Positions 26,898 through 36,397 are shown, counted from the first letter of the stretch. The stretch is 64,000 nucleotides of DNA from Thiobacillus sp. SCUT-2 (GCF_035621355.1 NZ_CP141769.1:744001-808000); one strand, 5' to 3'. Made by a program: numbers and translations. Notes: generated from the sequence alone by a model not told the origin.

Positions 26898-28799
26898 TCA
26901 GCCGGCTTCGACGCGCCCCGCCAGGGTCAGGTAGCCGACGGCTGCGCTGAACTTGCCGTTGTAGTTGGCCGCTTCGAGCGGTTCCAGCGTGCCCCTCACC
27001 TTGTCGTGCAGCGGCGACTCCCAGTCGCCGGGATGCTGGAAGTTGCTCATGATGTAGCTGAAGCCGTTGACGTCGTCGACGGCGTGCAGGCCCGTCGACT
27101 CGGCGCCCGCCGGGCACGACAGGATGCGGCTCAGTTCCCCGCTGTCCACGTTGTAGGCCCACAGGAAATTGTTGACGTGGCGGCTGCTGTCCTCGCCGAT
27201 GAAGAGCGTGCGCATCGCCTCCGAGAACTTCAGGTTGTCCGGGTTGGCGATCCGGTCCGGATTCGACAGGTTGCCGAGCGTGTCCGGCACGGCGAGATCC
27301 TCGCCGAGCAGCAGCGGCCTGCCGCTGACCGGGACCCATTCGCTGCGGATGGGCGCGCCGGCATCGTCCGACTGGCCGCTGTCGAGCTTCCACGCGTAGA
27401 CCATGCCGGCCGCCGGGCCCTCGATGGCGATGCCGCCCGAGCCGTTCTTCATCGCCGATTGCACGTAGCTGATCGCGGAATAGGCGATCTTGTCGCGCGC
27501 GTTGACCGTCGTGCCTTCCATCTTGGTGAAGCCGAGGCTGCCGCCCTTGTACGCGGCGTAGCGGTGCGTCTCGAGAAAGGCTGCCGCCTTTTCCTGGCCA
27601 GCGACGAACTTCACCCATTGCGTCTTGCCGCTGAACGGAATCTTCGTGTAGGCAGGGTCGGACGGATCGGAGGCCTTGACGTCGACGATGTCGGCCGCCG
27701 TCAGGCGGTCGGCGAGCGCCTCGACTTCGTCGCTGGTGGCGTGGCCCAGGCGGATCCAGCGGAGGTCCGCCGACCCGCCGTCGGCGGCGCTTTTCTGCAG
27801 CCATTTCGCCACGTAGAGCGTGCCGGCCGAGAGATCGCGCGGACGGTCGGCGACGAACAGGAACAGCCCGCCGTTGGTCGCGTCGTCGCCCATCAGCACC
27901 GTGCGTTCGTCGGGCATGACCTGCACCAGCTCGTGCGAGATGCGGCCGAGGCAGTAGTGCTTCCGGATGCTGCCGGTGCCGTCCGCATGCACGCTCACCT
28001 CGGGCAGGTGGCCGTAGTGATAGGGGTTCGCGGTGTCCGGGTTGCCGTAGAAATGCTGGCTGAACGCCTTGAAGCGCGCATTGCGTGCAATCGTCACGGC
28101 GTCGGGCTCGTATTCCTCGCTCGACAGGTGGGTGTTCCACGGCGAGCGGCTCGCGCCGCAGGTCGTCCACAGGCCGTGCACGGCGCGCGTGTCGACGTTC
28201 GAATAGCTCGCCAGCGTGAGCCTGCCGCTGCGCTCGTCCTGGTCGAGCGCCAGCACCGCGATCGGCGAGGGCAGCTTGCCGTAGACCGGTGCGCCGGCGG
28301 CGTTCCGGCTCGTGTATTCGAACTGCACCACGGCAAAGATGCGCCGGAAACCGGGCCGCTGCGAGCGCGCGTGCGGCAGGGCGATCAGCGACATGCCGTC
28401 GGGGCAGTCGGAGAAGAACTGGCGCTGGTCGGGCGCCGTCGGGTCGATGATGGGGGCATTGTCGATGTCGAAGCACCCGCCGGCGATGACGGTGCGTCCG
28501 TCCACGCCCGGCACGGCGTCCCCGGTCAGGAACAAGGTTTCATAAGCCAGCGCGTAGGTTTCGGCATGGTCGCCGACGCGCTTCGTCAGCGTCGACGAAA
28601 CGCAGGTTTCCGCCATCCGGGCCGGGTCGGCGAGCGAGGGCGCCGCCATCGATCCGAAGCGGTAGCGGACGGCGCCCGTCATCGGGCGGGCGGTGGCGTC
28701 GGGTGCAATGCCTGCCAGCGACGCCGCCAGCGGCAGCATCGGCAGGCCGGAAAGCAGCTGCAGCGCGCGGCGGCGGCGAAGCGAAACGGATTCGGTCAC
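26898..28799 (-). CDS. PhoX-family secreted phosphatase (DUF839)
   Basis: A 633-residue protein with a twin-arginine-like leader (SLRRRRALQLLSGLPMLPLA). The body carries PhoX-family blocks such as YDGRTVIAGG-like GVDGRTVIAGGCFD, a GLWTTCGASRSPWNTHLSSE segment and GRISHELVQVMPDERTVLMG. PhoX enzymes are calcium/iron-dependent alkaline phosphatases exported by Tat. I chose the GTG at 28799 because GAGGAG lies 7 nt upstream; an earlier in-frame start at 28859 lacks a good site. A non-phosphatase member of the same fold is possible. Confidence 0.85.
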   Translation of the reverse strand: MTESVSLRRRRALQLLSGLPMLPLAASLAGIAPDATARPMTGAVRYRFGSMAAPSLADPARMAETCVSSTLTKRVGDHAETYALAYETLFLTGDAVPGVDGRTVIAGGCFDIDNAPIIDPTAPDQRQFFSDCPDGMSLIALPHARSQRPGFRRIFAVVQFEYTSRNAAGAPVYGKLPSPIAVLALDQDERSGRLTLASYSNVDTRAVHGLWTTCGASRSPWNTHLSSEEYEPDAVTIARNARFKAFSQHFYGNPDTANPYHYGHLPEVSVHADGTGSIRKHYCLGRISHELVQVMPDERTVLMGDDATNGGLFLFVADRPRDLSAGTLYVAKWLQKSAADGGSADLRWIRLGHATSDEVEALADRLTAADIVDVKASDPSDPAYTKIPFSGKTQWVKFVAGQEKAAAFLETHRYAAYKGGSLGFTKMEGTTVNARDKIAYSAISYVQSAMKNGSGGIAIEGPAAGMVYAWKLDSGQSDDAGAPIRSEWVPVSGRPLLLGEDLAVPDTLGNLSNPDRIANPDNLKFSEAMRTLFIGEDSSRHVNNFLWAYNVDSGELSRILSCPAGAESTGLHAVDDVNGFSYIMSNFQHPGDWESPLHDKVRGTLEPLEAANYNGKFSAAVGYLTLAGRVEAG

Positions 28800-28960
28800 G
28801 ACGGGACTCCTCGAGGGATGACGGATGCCGGAAGCCATGCCGGTTCCGGGAACGCGCACACGCTAGCAGGTCGAGATGGCATTTCTTTTAACGCGCCGCG
28901 GCGTGTTCCTCATCAGGGCGCATTTTGGCGCGGGTCTGCACGTCCTGTGATCGGGCATGT

Positions 28961-31462
28961 TCAGTCCAGCGAGCGAAGCAGCTGCATCGGCGGCACGCGG
29001 GTGATGTGGCGCGCGGTCAGCCATCCGCTCGCGCCGACCAGCAGCGCACCGGCCGCCGGCAGGGCGAGCCATAGCCAGGGGTGAAGGCTGGGCGGCAGGT
29101 CGAACAGGCGGGCACCGATCAGGGCCATGGCGATTTCGGCGCAGGCGCTCGCGAGCAGGCCGGCGAGCGCGCCCAGGGCGAGAAACTCGCTCCACAGTGC
29201 CTGCGCCAGGTAGGCGCGCTGCGCCCCCAGCGTGCGCAGCAGCACGGCTTCCTGCTGCCGCGCGTCGAGGCTCGCCAGCAGGGTGGCGACGACGACAGCC
29301 ATGCCGGCGGCGAGCAGGAAGCCGAGCAGCAGCTGGATCGCGCCGACGATCTGCGCGAGCACCGCCTGGACGCCGGCGATCAGCTTGTCGAGCGCGAGCA
29401 GCGTGATGCCGGGGAAGGCCTTGACGAAGCCCGGCATGGCGTCGGTCGACGTGGGCGGAACGTAGACGCTGGCGATGAAGCTGGCAGGCAGGCCGTCGAG
29501 CTGCCCGGGCGCGAAGATGACGAAGAAGTTCGGCTGCATCGACGCCCATTTCACGGTGCGGAGGCTGGTGACGCGCGCGCTGAGCGTCTGGTCGCCGACG
29601 CGGAAGCCGAGGCGGTCGCCGAGGGCAAGATGCAGGCGTTCGGCCATGCCCGACTCGACCGAGATTTCGGCGTCGCGCCGCGCGCCATGCCAGTGCCCCG
29701 CCACGACGGCGTTGTTGGCCGGCAGCGTCGCGGTCCAGGTGAGGTTGAGTTCGCGCCGCAGGGCGTTGTCGTCGCGCGCCTCCGCGGGCAGGGTGTCGGC
29801 GATCGGGAGGCCGTTCCGGCTCACCAGGCGCCCGCGCACCATCGGATACAGGGCGGACGACTTGAGGTGGTGCTGTGCGAGGTAGGCGGCGACGGCGGCC
29901 TGCTGCTGCGGCGCGATGTTGACGAGGAAGGTATTGGGCGCCTGCGCCGGCAGCTGCTGGCGCCAGCCCGCGACCAGGTCGGCGCGGACCAGGGCCAGCA
30001 GGGCGACGAGGAACAAGGCCAGCGTGAACGCACCGAGCTGGAGCGTGCTGTCGAGGCGGTGGCGCAGCAGCTGCGCCAGGCCGAAGCGCAGCGGGCCGTG
30101 CGCCATGCGCTGCACGCCGCGGCTGGCCGCCAGCGCCAGGCGCGCGAGCAGCAGCAGCACCGCGGCCAGCGCGGCGAGGGCGCCGACGAAAAGCGCGACC
30201 AGCCTGGCGTCACCCGCATACCAGGCGATCAAGCCCAGCAGCGCCGAGCCGCTGAGCGCCGCGCCGACCCAGGCACCGACGGGCAGCGGCGGCAGCTCGC
30301 GCCGCAGCACGCGCAGCGGCGGCACCCGCACGAGCCGCATCAGCGCGGGCAGGCTGGCGCCCGCCATGCCGACGAGACCGCTGGCGATCGCCGCGCCGAC
30401 CGGCGCGAGGCCGAGCGAGGGCAGGCGCGCCGCGACGCCGGGCAGGACCAACGCCGCGAGCGCATGCTGCACGAGGGCGCCGATCGCCACGCCGAGCGTG
30501 CTGCCGATGAGGCCCAGCGCCAGCAGCTGGGTGGCATAAAGCCCCCTCAGCTGCGCAGTGGTCGCGCCGAAGCAGCGCAGCAGCGCCGCCTGGTCGTAGT
30601 GCCTGAGGGCATGGCGATGCGCGGCGATCGCGATGGCGGCGACCGACAGCAGCAGGCTCACGAGCGCGGTGAGCTGGATGTAGCGGTCGGCGTTGGCGAA
30701 CGCGCCGTGCAGGGTCTCGACGCCCTCGCGCGCGCCGATCAGCCTTTGCGTGCCGTCGAGAAGCGGCTTCAGCGCGGCGCCGAACGCCGCGACCTGGTCC
30801 GGTGCGCCGGCAAACTGATACAGATACGTCACGCGGCTGCCGGGCTGGAGGATGCCGGTTCGCGCGACCTCGCCGGCGCGCAGGAAGACCCGCGGCGCCA
30901 GGCCGAAGACGCCGCCGAGCTGGCCCGGTTCCTCGACGATGACGCCGGCGATGCGGAAGCGCGCCTCGCCGATCTGCACCGATTCGCCGACCTGCGCGCC
31001 CAGCAGCGGAAGCAGCGCCGGATCGACGTAGATGCTGCCGGGCGGCGGCTCGGCCGCGCGCGGCGTGCCGGCCTCGAACGGGCGCGGCGCGATGCGCACC
31101 GTGCCGCGCAGCGGGTAGGCGGCGTCGACCGCCCGCAGGCTGGCGAGCTGGAACGCATCGCCCTTGCTCACCATGCTGGAGAATTCGAGCGCCTGGCTGA
31201 TTGCGAGCGGAGGGCGGGTTTCACGTCCCTTCGCCCGCGGCAGGGCGGGCCAGCCGGCGATCGGGCGCGGGCTGGTCACGAGCAGGTCGGCACCGAGGAA
31301 GCGGGCGCCCTGTTCGCTCATCGCGCGCTTGAGCCGGTCGCCGAGAAAGCCGGTCGTGCTGACGCTGCCGACGCCGATCAGCAGCGCCAGCAGCAGCACG
31401 CGCCATTCGCCGCTCCGGCGCTCGCGCCGCAGCAGCCACAGGCCGAGCCGCAGGACGTTCAC
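28961..31462 (-). CDS. ybbP: ABC transporter permease, FtsX-like (YbbP type)
   Basis: An 833-residue inner-membrane permease with two FtsX-like domains. The N-terminal TM helix (LLLALLIGVGSVSTTGF) is followed by a large periplasmic MacB-like domain. Two clusters of TM helices sit near residues 260-480 and 710-815. The start codon is GTG at 31462, overlapping the ybbA stop by four bases. Together with the ATPase next door and the divergent tesA gene it reproduces the conserved tesA/ybbA/ybbP neighbourhood. A role in moving lipids or hydrophobic molecules across the envelope is inferred from that context. Confidence 0.9.
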   Translation of the reverse strand: MNVLRLGLWLLRRERRSGEWRVLLLALLIGVGSVSTTGFLGDRLKRAMSEQGARFLGADLLVTSPRPIAGWPALPRAKGRETRPPLAISQALEFSSMVSKGDAFQLASLRAVDAAYPLRGTVRIAPRPFEAGTPRAAEPPPGSIYVDPALLPLLGAQVGESVQIGEARFRIAGVIVEEPGQLGGVFGLAPRVFLRAGEVARTGILQPGSRVTYLYQFAGAPDQVAAFGAALKPLLDGTQRLIGAREGVETLHGAFANADRYIQLTALVSLLLSVAAIAIAAHRHALRHYDQAALLRCFGATTAQLRGLYATQLLALGLIGSTLGVAIGALVQHALAALVLPGVAARLPSLGLAPVGAAIASGLVGMAGASLPALMRLVRVPPLRVLRRELPPLPVGAWVGAALSGSALLGLIAWYAGDARLVALFVGALAALAAVLLLLARLALAASRGVQRMAHGPLRFGLAQLLRHRLDSTLQLGAFTLALFLVALLALVRADLVAGWRQQLPAQAPNTFLVNIAPQQQAAVAAYLAQHHLKSSALYPMVRGRLVSRNGLPIADTLPAEARDDNALRRELNLTWTATLPANNAVVAGHWHGARRDAEISVESGMAERLHLALGDRLGFRVGDQTLSARVTSLRTVKWASMQPNFFVIFAPGQLDGLPASFIASVYVPPTSTDAMPGFVKAFPGITLLALDKLIAGVQAVLAQIVGAIQLLLGFLLAAGMAVVVATLLASLDARQQEAVLLRTLGAQRAYLAQALWSEFLALGALAGLLASACAEIAMALIGARLFDLPPSLHPWLWLALPAAGALLVGASGWLTARHITRVPPMQLLRSLD

Positions 31463-32178
31463 GCGAGGCTGGCCTCATGGATGCGGCCGGCGACGAGATG
31501 CAGCCGGCGCCGGCAGCGCGCCGCCAGCGCATCGTCGTGGGTGACGAGGATCAGCGTGGTGCGGGCGGAGGCGTTGAGGTCGAACAGGAGGTCGATGATG
31601 CGCGCGCCGGTGTCGGCGTCGAGATTGCCGGTGGGCTCGTCGGCGAACACGATCTCAGGCTCGGTGGCGAAGGCGCGCGCGATGGCGACGCGCTGCTGCT
31701 CGCCGCCGGAGAGCTGGCGCGGCGTGTGCCCGGCGCGGCTGGCGAGGCCGACGCGTTCGAGCCAGTCGGCCGCGCGCGCGCGCGGGCTCGCGTCGGTTGC
31801 GGCCGGCGGCGCGAGCTCCAGCGGCAGCAGGATGTTCTCCAGCGCAGTCAGCGCGGGCAACAGCTGGAAGGACTGGAACACGAAGCCGACGCGTCCGGCG
31901 CGCAGGCGCGCGCGGGCGTCCTCGTCGAGATCGTTGAGGCGCTGGCCGAGCAGCAAGACCTCGCCCGCGGACGGCCGGTCGAGGCCGGCCAGCAGGCCGA
32001 GCAGGGTGGATTTTCCGGAGCCCGAGGCGCCCGTGATCGCGAGCGTTTCGCCGGCTTTGACGGCGAGCTCCACTTCGCTGAGGATGTCGAGCATGCCGTC
32101 CGCCGTGGCGACGCGTTGTGACAGGCCGTGCGCCTCGACGATCGGGGGCGGGGACGGGGCGCGGTCGGATGGCGTCAT
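31459..32178 (-). CDS. ybbA: ABC transporter ATP-binding protein (YbbA, LolD-like)
   Basis: A 239-residue ATPase. Walker A is GASGSGKSTLLGLLAG, the Q-loop is in FQSFQLLPALTALENI, the signature is QLSGGEQQRVAIARA and Walker B is PEIVFADEPTGNLD. This is the LolD/MacB/YbbA branch, which energises FtsX-like permeases. The ATG at 32178 is divergent from tesA by only 27 nt, so the two promoters must overlap. Confidence 0.93.
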   Translation of the reverse strand: MTPSDRAPSPPPIVEAHGLSQRVATADGMLDILSEVELAVKAGETLAITGASGSGKSTLLGLLAGLDRPSAGEVLLLGQRLNDLDEDARARLRAGRVGFVFQSFQLLPALTALENILLPLELAPPAATDASPRARAADWLERVGLASRAGHTPRQLSGGEQQRVAIARAFATEPEIVFADEPTGNLDADTGARIIDLLFDLNASARTTLILVTHDDALAARCRRRLHLVAGRIHEASLA

Positions 32179-32205
32179 CGAAGTGGACTCGGACGAAGGA
32201 ATTGC

Positions 32206-32832
32206 ATGAATTATCGCGCGTGCCTGCTGTTACTGCTGTGGCTGCCGGGTTGGGCGCTCGCCAGCTCGTGTTCCCTGTTGATTCTGGGCGACAGCCTGAG
32301 TTCCGGCTACGGGCTCGCGCCGGGGCAAAGCTGGGTCGACCGGCTCGGCGCACGGCTGCAGCAGCGCGCACCGGACTGGCAGGTCGTCAACGCCAGCATC
32401 AGCGGCGACACCACCCAGAACGGCCTGCAGCGCCTGCCGCCCGCGCTCGGACGCGAGCGGCCGCAGGGGGTGCTGATCGAGCTCGGCGGCAACGACGCGC
32501 TGCGCGGCACGCCACCCGAGGCGATCCGGCAGAACCTGCTTGCGCTGATCCGCCAGGCCAGGGCCGCGGGCGCGTGGGTCGTCCTGCTGGAGGCGCCGGT
32601 GCTGCCGAACTACGGCAAGGCGTATGCCGACGCCGTCGCGCGCACCTACGTCGAGGTTGCGCGGGCGGAGCGGATCGTCCGCGTGCCGTGCTTCGTCTGC
32701 GAGGTGGCGCTGATGCCGGGCATGATGCAGGCGGACGGCATCCATCCGAACGAAAAGGCGCAGGGCAGGATGCTCGACGCGGTGTGGCCGCATATCCGGC
32801 CGAAATTGCGCTGCAAGGCGAAGCGGCCATGA
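32206..32832 (+). CDS. tesA: SGNH-family lysophospholipase/arylesterase (TesA type)
   Basis: A 208-residue periplasmic hydrolase with a signal peptide (RACLLLLLWLPGWALA). The SGNH blocks are LLILGDSLSSGYGL (nucleophilic Ser), GDTTQNG (Gly), LGGNDALRG (Asn) and ADGIHPNEKAQ (Asp, His). TesA acts as thioesterase I/protease I/lysophospholipase L1. The ATG at 32206 has GAAGGA upstream. Its stop overlaps the start of the following YchJ-like gene. Confidence 0.92.
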   Translation: MNYRACLLLLLWLPGWALASSCSLLILGDSLSSGYGLAPGQSWVDRLGARLQQRAPDWQVVNASISGDTTQNGLQRLPPALGRERPQGVLIELGGNDALRGTPPEAIRQNLLALIRQARAAGAWVVLLEAPVLPNYGKAYADAVARTYVEVARAERIVRVPCFVCEVALMPGMMQADGIHPNEKAQGRMLDAVWPHIRPKLRCKAKRP

Positions 32833-33212
32833 CGGCGACGAACTGCCCGTGCGGCTCGGGCCGGCCGCTGGCGCAGTGCTGCGGGCGCTTTCACGCCGGC
32901 GAGCCGGCGCCGGATGCCGAAAGCCTGATGCGCTCGCGCTATAGCGCGTACGTGCTGGGGCTGGAAGACTATCTGCTCACGACCTGGCATCCGGCCACCC
33001 GCCCGCCTGCGCTCGAACTCGATGCCCCGCCGCGCCCGCAGTGGCTGGGGCTTGCGGTGAAGAGCCACGTGCCGCTCGACGCGGACCATGCGACGGTCGA
33101 ATTCGTCGCGCGCTACAAGCTCAACGGGCGCGCGTTCAGGTTGCACGAGACCAGCCGCTTCGAGCGGGTGGCCGGCCGCTGGCTGTATGTCGGCGGCGAC
33201 ATCCGCGAATGA
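32829..33212 (+). CDS. YchJ-like SEC-C motif protein
   Basis: A 127-residue protein of the UPF0225/YchJ family. The N-terminal SEC-C-like zinc motif is NCPCGSGRPLAQCCGRFHAG, followed by LMRSRYSAYVLGLEDYLLTTW. The C-terminal part is an NTF2-like domain (HATVEFVARYKLNGRAFRLH). Function is unknown. ATG at 32829 overlaps the tesA stop (ATGA), so it is co-translated with tesA. Confidence 0.88.
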   Translation: MTATNCPCGSGRPLAQCCGRFHAGEPAPDAESLMRSRYSAYVLGLEDYLLTTWHPATRPPALELDAPPRPQWLGLAVKSHVPLDADHATVEFVARYKLNGRAFRLHETSRFERVAGRWLYVGGDIRE

Positions 33213-33238
33213 AGGGCGGCGACCCGGGGGCGCAATGA

Positions 33239-33264
33239 ACAAAGCCCGCTTGCGCGGGCTTTGT
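33239..33264. terminator. Bidirectional hairpin between tesA-ychJ unit and tRNA operon
   Basis: ACAAAGCCCGC (33239-33249) pairs perfectly with 33254-33264 across a TTGC loop. On the minus strand the hairpin ends GGGCTTTGTTC, a short U-rich tail placed 7 nt after tRNA-His. It probably ends the tRNA operon and, less strongly, the plus-strand unit. Confidence 0.65.
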
Positions 33265-33270
33265 GATGTT

Positions 33271-33347
33271 TGGGGTGGATGATGGGACTCGAACCCACGA
33301 CGACAGGAATCACAATCCTGGACTCTACCAACTGAGCTACATCCACC
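33271..33347 (-). tRNA. tRNA-His(GTG)
   Basis: A full cloverleaf is seen: acceptor GTGGATG, TAGCTCAGTTGGTAGAG D-arm, anticodon loop TTGTGAT with anticodon GTG, and T-arm GTGGGTTCGAGTCCCAT, ending in encoded CCA. The extra G at the 5' end (33347) pairs with C73, the identity feature of tRNA-His. It is last in the Pro-Arg-His operon. Confidence 0.96.
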
Positions 33348-33381
33348 ATTGTCGTCGTCAGCGGCGCTGGCGACGGAACCT

Positions 33382-33458
33382 TGGCCTGCCCGACAGGAAT
33401 CGAACCTGTAACCCCCAGCTTAGAAGGCTGGTGCTCTATCCAGTTGAGCTACGGGCAG
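33382..33458 (-). tRNA. tRNA-Arg(TCT)
   Basis: A 77-nt cloverleaf with acceptor CTGCCCG/CGGGCAG, discriminator G, encoded CCA and anticodon loop CTTCTAA (anticodon TCT). It lies between tRNA-Pro and tRNA-His in the same operon and decodes AGA/AGG, rare codons in this GC-rich genome. Confidence 0.96.
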
Positions 33459-33505
33459 AGACTCTATCCTTGCTCGGGCGTGCACTCTTACTTGCCGGAT
33501 TGGGG

Positions 33506-33582
<77 letters not shown>

Positions 33583-33626
33583 AAATCCTCGCGTCTGGAA
33601 ACCAGGGCGCATTTCGGAGAGGCGAG

Positions 33627-33655
33627 ACTATACCGTGGCGCTTGCGCGGGGTCAA
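33627..33655 (-). promoter_or_regulatory. Promoter of the tRNA Pro-Arg-His operon
   Basis: On the minus strand, TTGACC (33655-33650) and TATAGT (33632-33627) are 17 nt apart. Both hexamers match five of six consensus bases. The -10 is followed by GC-rich sequence of the kind expected in a stringently controlled stable-RNA promoter (discriminator CTCGCC). Confidence 0.82.
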
Positions 33656-33717
33656 TTTTCGCTTGAGTCGGAAGGGGGGTTTCCGGGAAAATCGCCCTTT
33701 TGCTTCAGGGTTACTCG

Positions 33718-34572
33718 ATGAGCGCACGCATTCTCGACGGCAAGGCGATGGCCGACACCATTCTCGCCGTGATCCACGACAAGGTCGCCGAGCGCGAGGC
33801 GCAGGGCAAGCGTCGCCCGGGGCTCGCGGTGATCCTGGTCGGCAACGACGCCGCTTCCGCCGTCTACGTGCGCAACAAGAAGCGCGCCTGCGAACGCGGC
33901 GGCGTCACCAGCGTGTCGCACGACCTGCCTGCAACCACGACGCAGGACGAACTGCTGGCGCTGATCGACACGCTGAACGCCGATCCCGCGATCGACGGCA
34001 TCCTGGTGCAGCTGCCGCTGCCGCCGCACATCGACGCCGAGACGGTGATCGAGCGCATCCGGCCGGACAAGGACGTCGACGGCTTCCATCCCTACAACAT
34101 CGGCCGCCTCGCGGTGAAGATGCCGACGCTGCGGCCCTCGACCCCGCGCGGCATCATGACGCTGCTGCGCGCGACCGGCGAGGAACTGCGCGGCAAGAAC
34201 GCGGTGATGGTCGGCGCGTCGAACATCGTCGGCCGGCCGATGAGCCTGGAGCTGCTGCTGGCCGGCTGCACCATCACCGTGTGCCACAGCGCCACCCGCG
34301 ACCTCGAGAGCTTCGTGCGTTCGGCCGAAATCCTGGTGGTGGGGGTGGGGCGCCCGCGCATGATTCCGGGCGAGTGGATCCGCGAAGGCGCGATCGTGAT
34401 CGACGTCGGCATCAACCGTCTGGCGGACGGCAAGCTCTGCGGTGACGTCGAATACGAGGGTGCCGTGCAGCGTGCCAGCTGGATCACCCCGGTGCCGGGC
34501 GGCGTGGGGCCGATGACCGTGGCGACACTGCTCGAGAACACGCTCGAAGCCGCGCTGATGCACAATCCCTGA
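33718..34572 (+). CDS. folD: Bifunctional methylene-THF dehydrogenase/cyclohydrolase
   Basis: A 284-residue FolD that interconverts 5,10-methylene-, methenyl- and 10-formyl-tetrahydrofolate. Family blocks are present: [13 protein letters not shown] (catalytic Lys and Tyr region), [26 protein letters not shown] and the NADP-binding [15 protein letters not shown] followed by [10 protein letters not shown]. The [17 protein letters not shown]-terminal signature is intact. The ATG at 33718 starts [12 protein letters not shown]. It is divergent from the tRNA operon. Confidence 0.97.
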   Translation: MSARILDGKAMADTILAVIHDKVAEREAQGKRRPGLAVILVGNDAASAVYVRNKKRACERGGVTSVSHDLPATTTQDELLALIDTLNADPAIDGILVQLPLPPHIDAETVIERIRPDKDVDGFHPYNIGRLAVKMPTLRPSTPRGIMTLLRATGEELRGKNAVMVGASNIVGRPMSLELLLAGCTITVCHSATRDLESFVRSAEILVVGVGRPRMIPGEWIREGAIVIDVGINRLADGKLCGDVEYEGAVQRASWITPVPGGVGPMTVATLLENTLEAALMHNP

Positions 34573-34627
34573 GGGGGCAGGGGCAATTGGCGCGGCCTCC
34601 GGCCGCCCATTCCCTAGATCCTAATCG

Positions 34628-35386
34628 CTAGCCCCGATGCAGCGTGCGGAGATATCCGACATCCACGAACGGCTGCCCGAAGTCCGGACCGGCGATGACG
34701 CGGTTGGGCGCACCCGGCTCGCCGAGGTCGGACAGGACCACGGCGGCGCCGCTGAAGTCATGGTCGAGCGTGTAGTCGTTGACCGTCACCAGCGTCTTCA
34801 GTCCGGCGCCGAGAGATGCGCGCAGGCCGTTCTCGGAATCCTCGAACGCGAGGCAGTCGGCGGGATCGAGGCCCATTTTCTCCAGTGCGTAATGATAGAT
34901 ATCGGGCGCGGGCTTCTTGGCCGGCACGATGTCGCCCGCCGCGATGACCTCGAACCAGGCCTCGGTGCCGGGGCCGAGGCTGTGTTCGAGCAGCACGGTC
35001 ACGTTTTCCGGGGTGGTCGTGGTGGCGATCGCCAGGCGCAGGCCGGCGGCGCGGGCTTCGATCAGCAGCCGCTTGACGCCGGGGCGCATCGGGATGCCGC
35101 CGCGCGCCGCGAGCGCGCTGTAGTGGCGGGTCTTCGCCTTGTGCAGGTCGGCAACCAGTTCGTCGAAGTGCTCGGGCTTCCTATAGTCCGGACGGAACTG
35201 GTCGATATAGTGTTTCATCCGCTCCTTGCCGCCGGTGACGGCGAGCAGCTTGCCGTACAGGGCGACGTCCCAGTGCCAGTCGAGGCCGGCGTCCTGGAAG
35301 GCCTGGTTGAAGGCGGGACGGTGACCGTCGCGCTCGGTGTCGGCAAGGGTGCCGTCGACGTCGAAAAGAAGGGCTTGGAGTGTCAT
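34628..35386 (-). CDS. cbbY: HAD-superfamily phosphatase, CbbY-like
   Basis: A 252-residue HAD hydrolase. Motif I is LLFDVDGTLADTERDGHRPA, where the DxDGT aspartates are nucleophile and acid/base. Motif II is in AIATTTTPENV and the Lys/Asp motifs are in VPAKKPAPDIYHYAL and AFEDSENGLRA. The ERDGHR segment and overall pattern match CbbY, which removes the Rubisco inhibitor xylulose-1,5-bisphosphate in autotrophs. If correct, this hints at a Calvin cycle. Beta-phosphoglucomutase or other HAD phosphatases are alternatives. Confidence 0.8.
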   Translation of the reverse strand: MTLQALLFDVDGTLADTERDGHRPAFNQAFQDAGLDWHWDVALYGKLLAVTGGKERMKHYIDQFRPDYRKPEHFDELVADLHKAKTRHYSALAARGGIPMRPGVKRLLIEARAAGLRLAIATTTTPENVTVLLEHSLGPGTEAWFEVIAAGDIVPAKKPAPDIYHYALEKMGLDPADCLAFEDSENGLRASLGAGLKTLVTVNDYTLDHDFSGAAVVLSDLGEPGAPNRVIAGPDFGQPFVDVGYLRTLHRG

Positions 35387-35391
35387 GCGGG

Positions 35392-35420
35392 TTGCGGTAA
35401 GTGAAGGATTCTGTTAAAAA
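35392..35420 (+). promoter_or_regulatory. Probable dksA promoter
   Basis: TTGCGG (35392-35397) and TAAAAA (35415-35420) are 17 nt apart, 51 nt upstream of the dksA start. Only moderate hexamer matches, but position and spacing are right. A run of As precedes the GC-rich segment. Confidence 0.45.
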
Positions 35421-35471
35421 ATCGCGTTTGGGCCGAGCCCTGAGAACGACTGACTTTCGAAGAGAAAAAAG

Positions 35472-35891
35472 ATGGCTGAAACTTTGATGCGCTTCGAGCC
35501 CTACAAGGCCAAGAAGGGCGAAGAATACATGAACGCGAAGCAGCTCGCGCATTTTCGCAAGATGCTCGAGGCCTGGAAAGCCGAGCTGTCGCAGGACATC
35601 GATACCACGCTGCATTCGATGCAGGACGAGCAGACCGTGTTTGCCGATCCCAACGACCGCGCCACGCAGGAATCCGACATGGCGCTGGAACTCAGGAACC
35701 GCGACCGCGAGCGCAAGCTGATCAAGAAGATCAACGAGACCATCGCGAAGATCGACAGCGGCGACTACGGCTACTGCGAATCCTGCGGCGTCGAGATCGG
35801 CCTGGAGCGCCTGCAGGCGCGCCCGACGGCGACGCTGTGCATCGACTGCAAGACGCTCGAGGAAATCCGCGAACGTCAGGTCGCCAAGTAA
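35472..35891 (+). CDS. dksA: RNA polymerase-binding transcription factor DksA
   Basis: A 139-residue protein that inserts into the RNA polymerase secondary channel and works with ppGpp to reprogramme transcription. The coiled-coil with the acidic tip is in [20 protein letters not shown] (tip DPNDRA), and the zinc finger is CESCG...CIDC near residues 104-130. The ATG at 35472 has AGAGAAAAAAG upstream. It is followed by an unknown small gene 20 nt later. Confidence 0.96.
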   Translation: MAETLMRFEPYKAKKGEEYMNAKQLAHFRKMLEAWKAELSQDIDTTLHSMQDEQTVFADPNDRATQESDMALELRNRDRERKLIKKINETIAKIDSGDYGYCESCGVEIGLERLQARPTATLCIDCKTLEEIRERQVAK

Positions 35892-35911
35892 ACCCACCGG
35901 GCCCGCACGCC

Positions 35912-36355
35912 ATGACCGACACCAGCGAATTCGACCGCTACTACAACGGGCTGCTCTACAGCGTGATGCGCTGGGACCAGCTGACGGCGTTCTGGGAGAA
36001 GGTCGATGCCGGCGCCGGCTGGTATCTGTACGCGGTCGGGCAGGATGTGCCGCAGGCGCCGTCTGCGGCCGACAAGGTGCAGCAGTTCATGCGTGAACTG
36101 GACGAACTGCTGCGGCGCGAGCATCACGAGGACTACTGCGCGATCGTCTACGCGGACGACCTCGACGCGCCCAACTTCGTCAAGATCTACGACCCCAACC
36201 ATCTCGGCAGTTCGTGCGGCTCCAGCTCCATGAAATCCTCGGTGCTGCCGGGCTGGACGATGAGCAAGACGCCGCCGCGCGAGCTCGAAATGAAAGGTGT
36301 GGTGACCGGCCAGCGCAAGCGCTGGTGGCAATCCTTCCTCGCCGGAACGGCATAA
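35912..36355 (+). CDS. Conserved hypothetical protein downstream of dksA
   Basis: A 147-residue soluble protein without signal peptide or TM helix. The N-terminal half is acidic and aromatic (FDRYYNGLLYSVMRWDQLTA), and a central VYADDLDAPNFVKIYDPNHL block precedes LGSSCGSSSMKSSVLPGW. Its gene starts 20 nt after dksA and ends at a terminator, so it is part of the dksA transcript. No named family is recognised. Confidence 0.72.
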   Translation: MTDTSEFDRYYNGLLYSVMRWDQLTAFWEKVDAGAGWYLYAVGQDVPQAPSAADKVQQFMRELDELLRREHHEDYCAIVYADDLDAPNFVKIYDPNHLGSSCGSSSMKSSVLPGWTMSKTPPRELEMKGVVTGQRKRWWQSFLAGTA

Positions 36356-36386
36356 AAAAACCGCGCCCGAGGGCGCGGTTTTTTGT
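36353..36386. terminator. Bidirectional intrinsic terminator after dksA unit
   Basis: CCGCGCC pairs with GGCGCGG around CGAG, with an A-run before and a T-run after. It ends the dksA transcript (plus) and the small exported protein gene (minus) which converge here. Confidence 0.88.
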
Positions 36387-36397
36387 GCCGGGAAGAA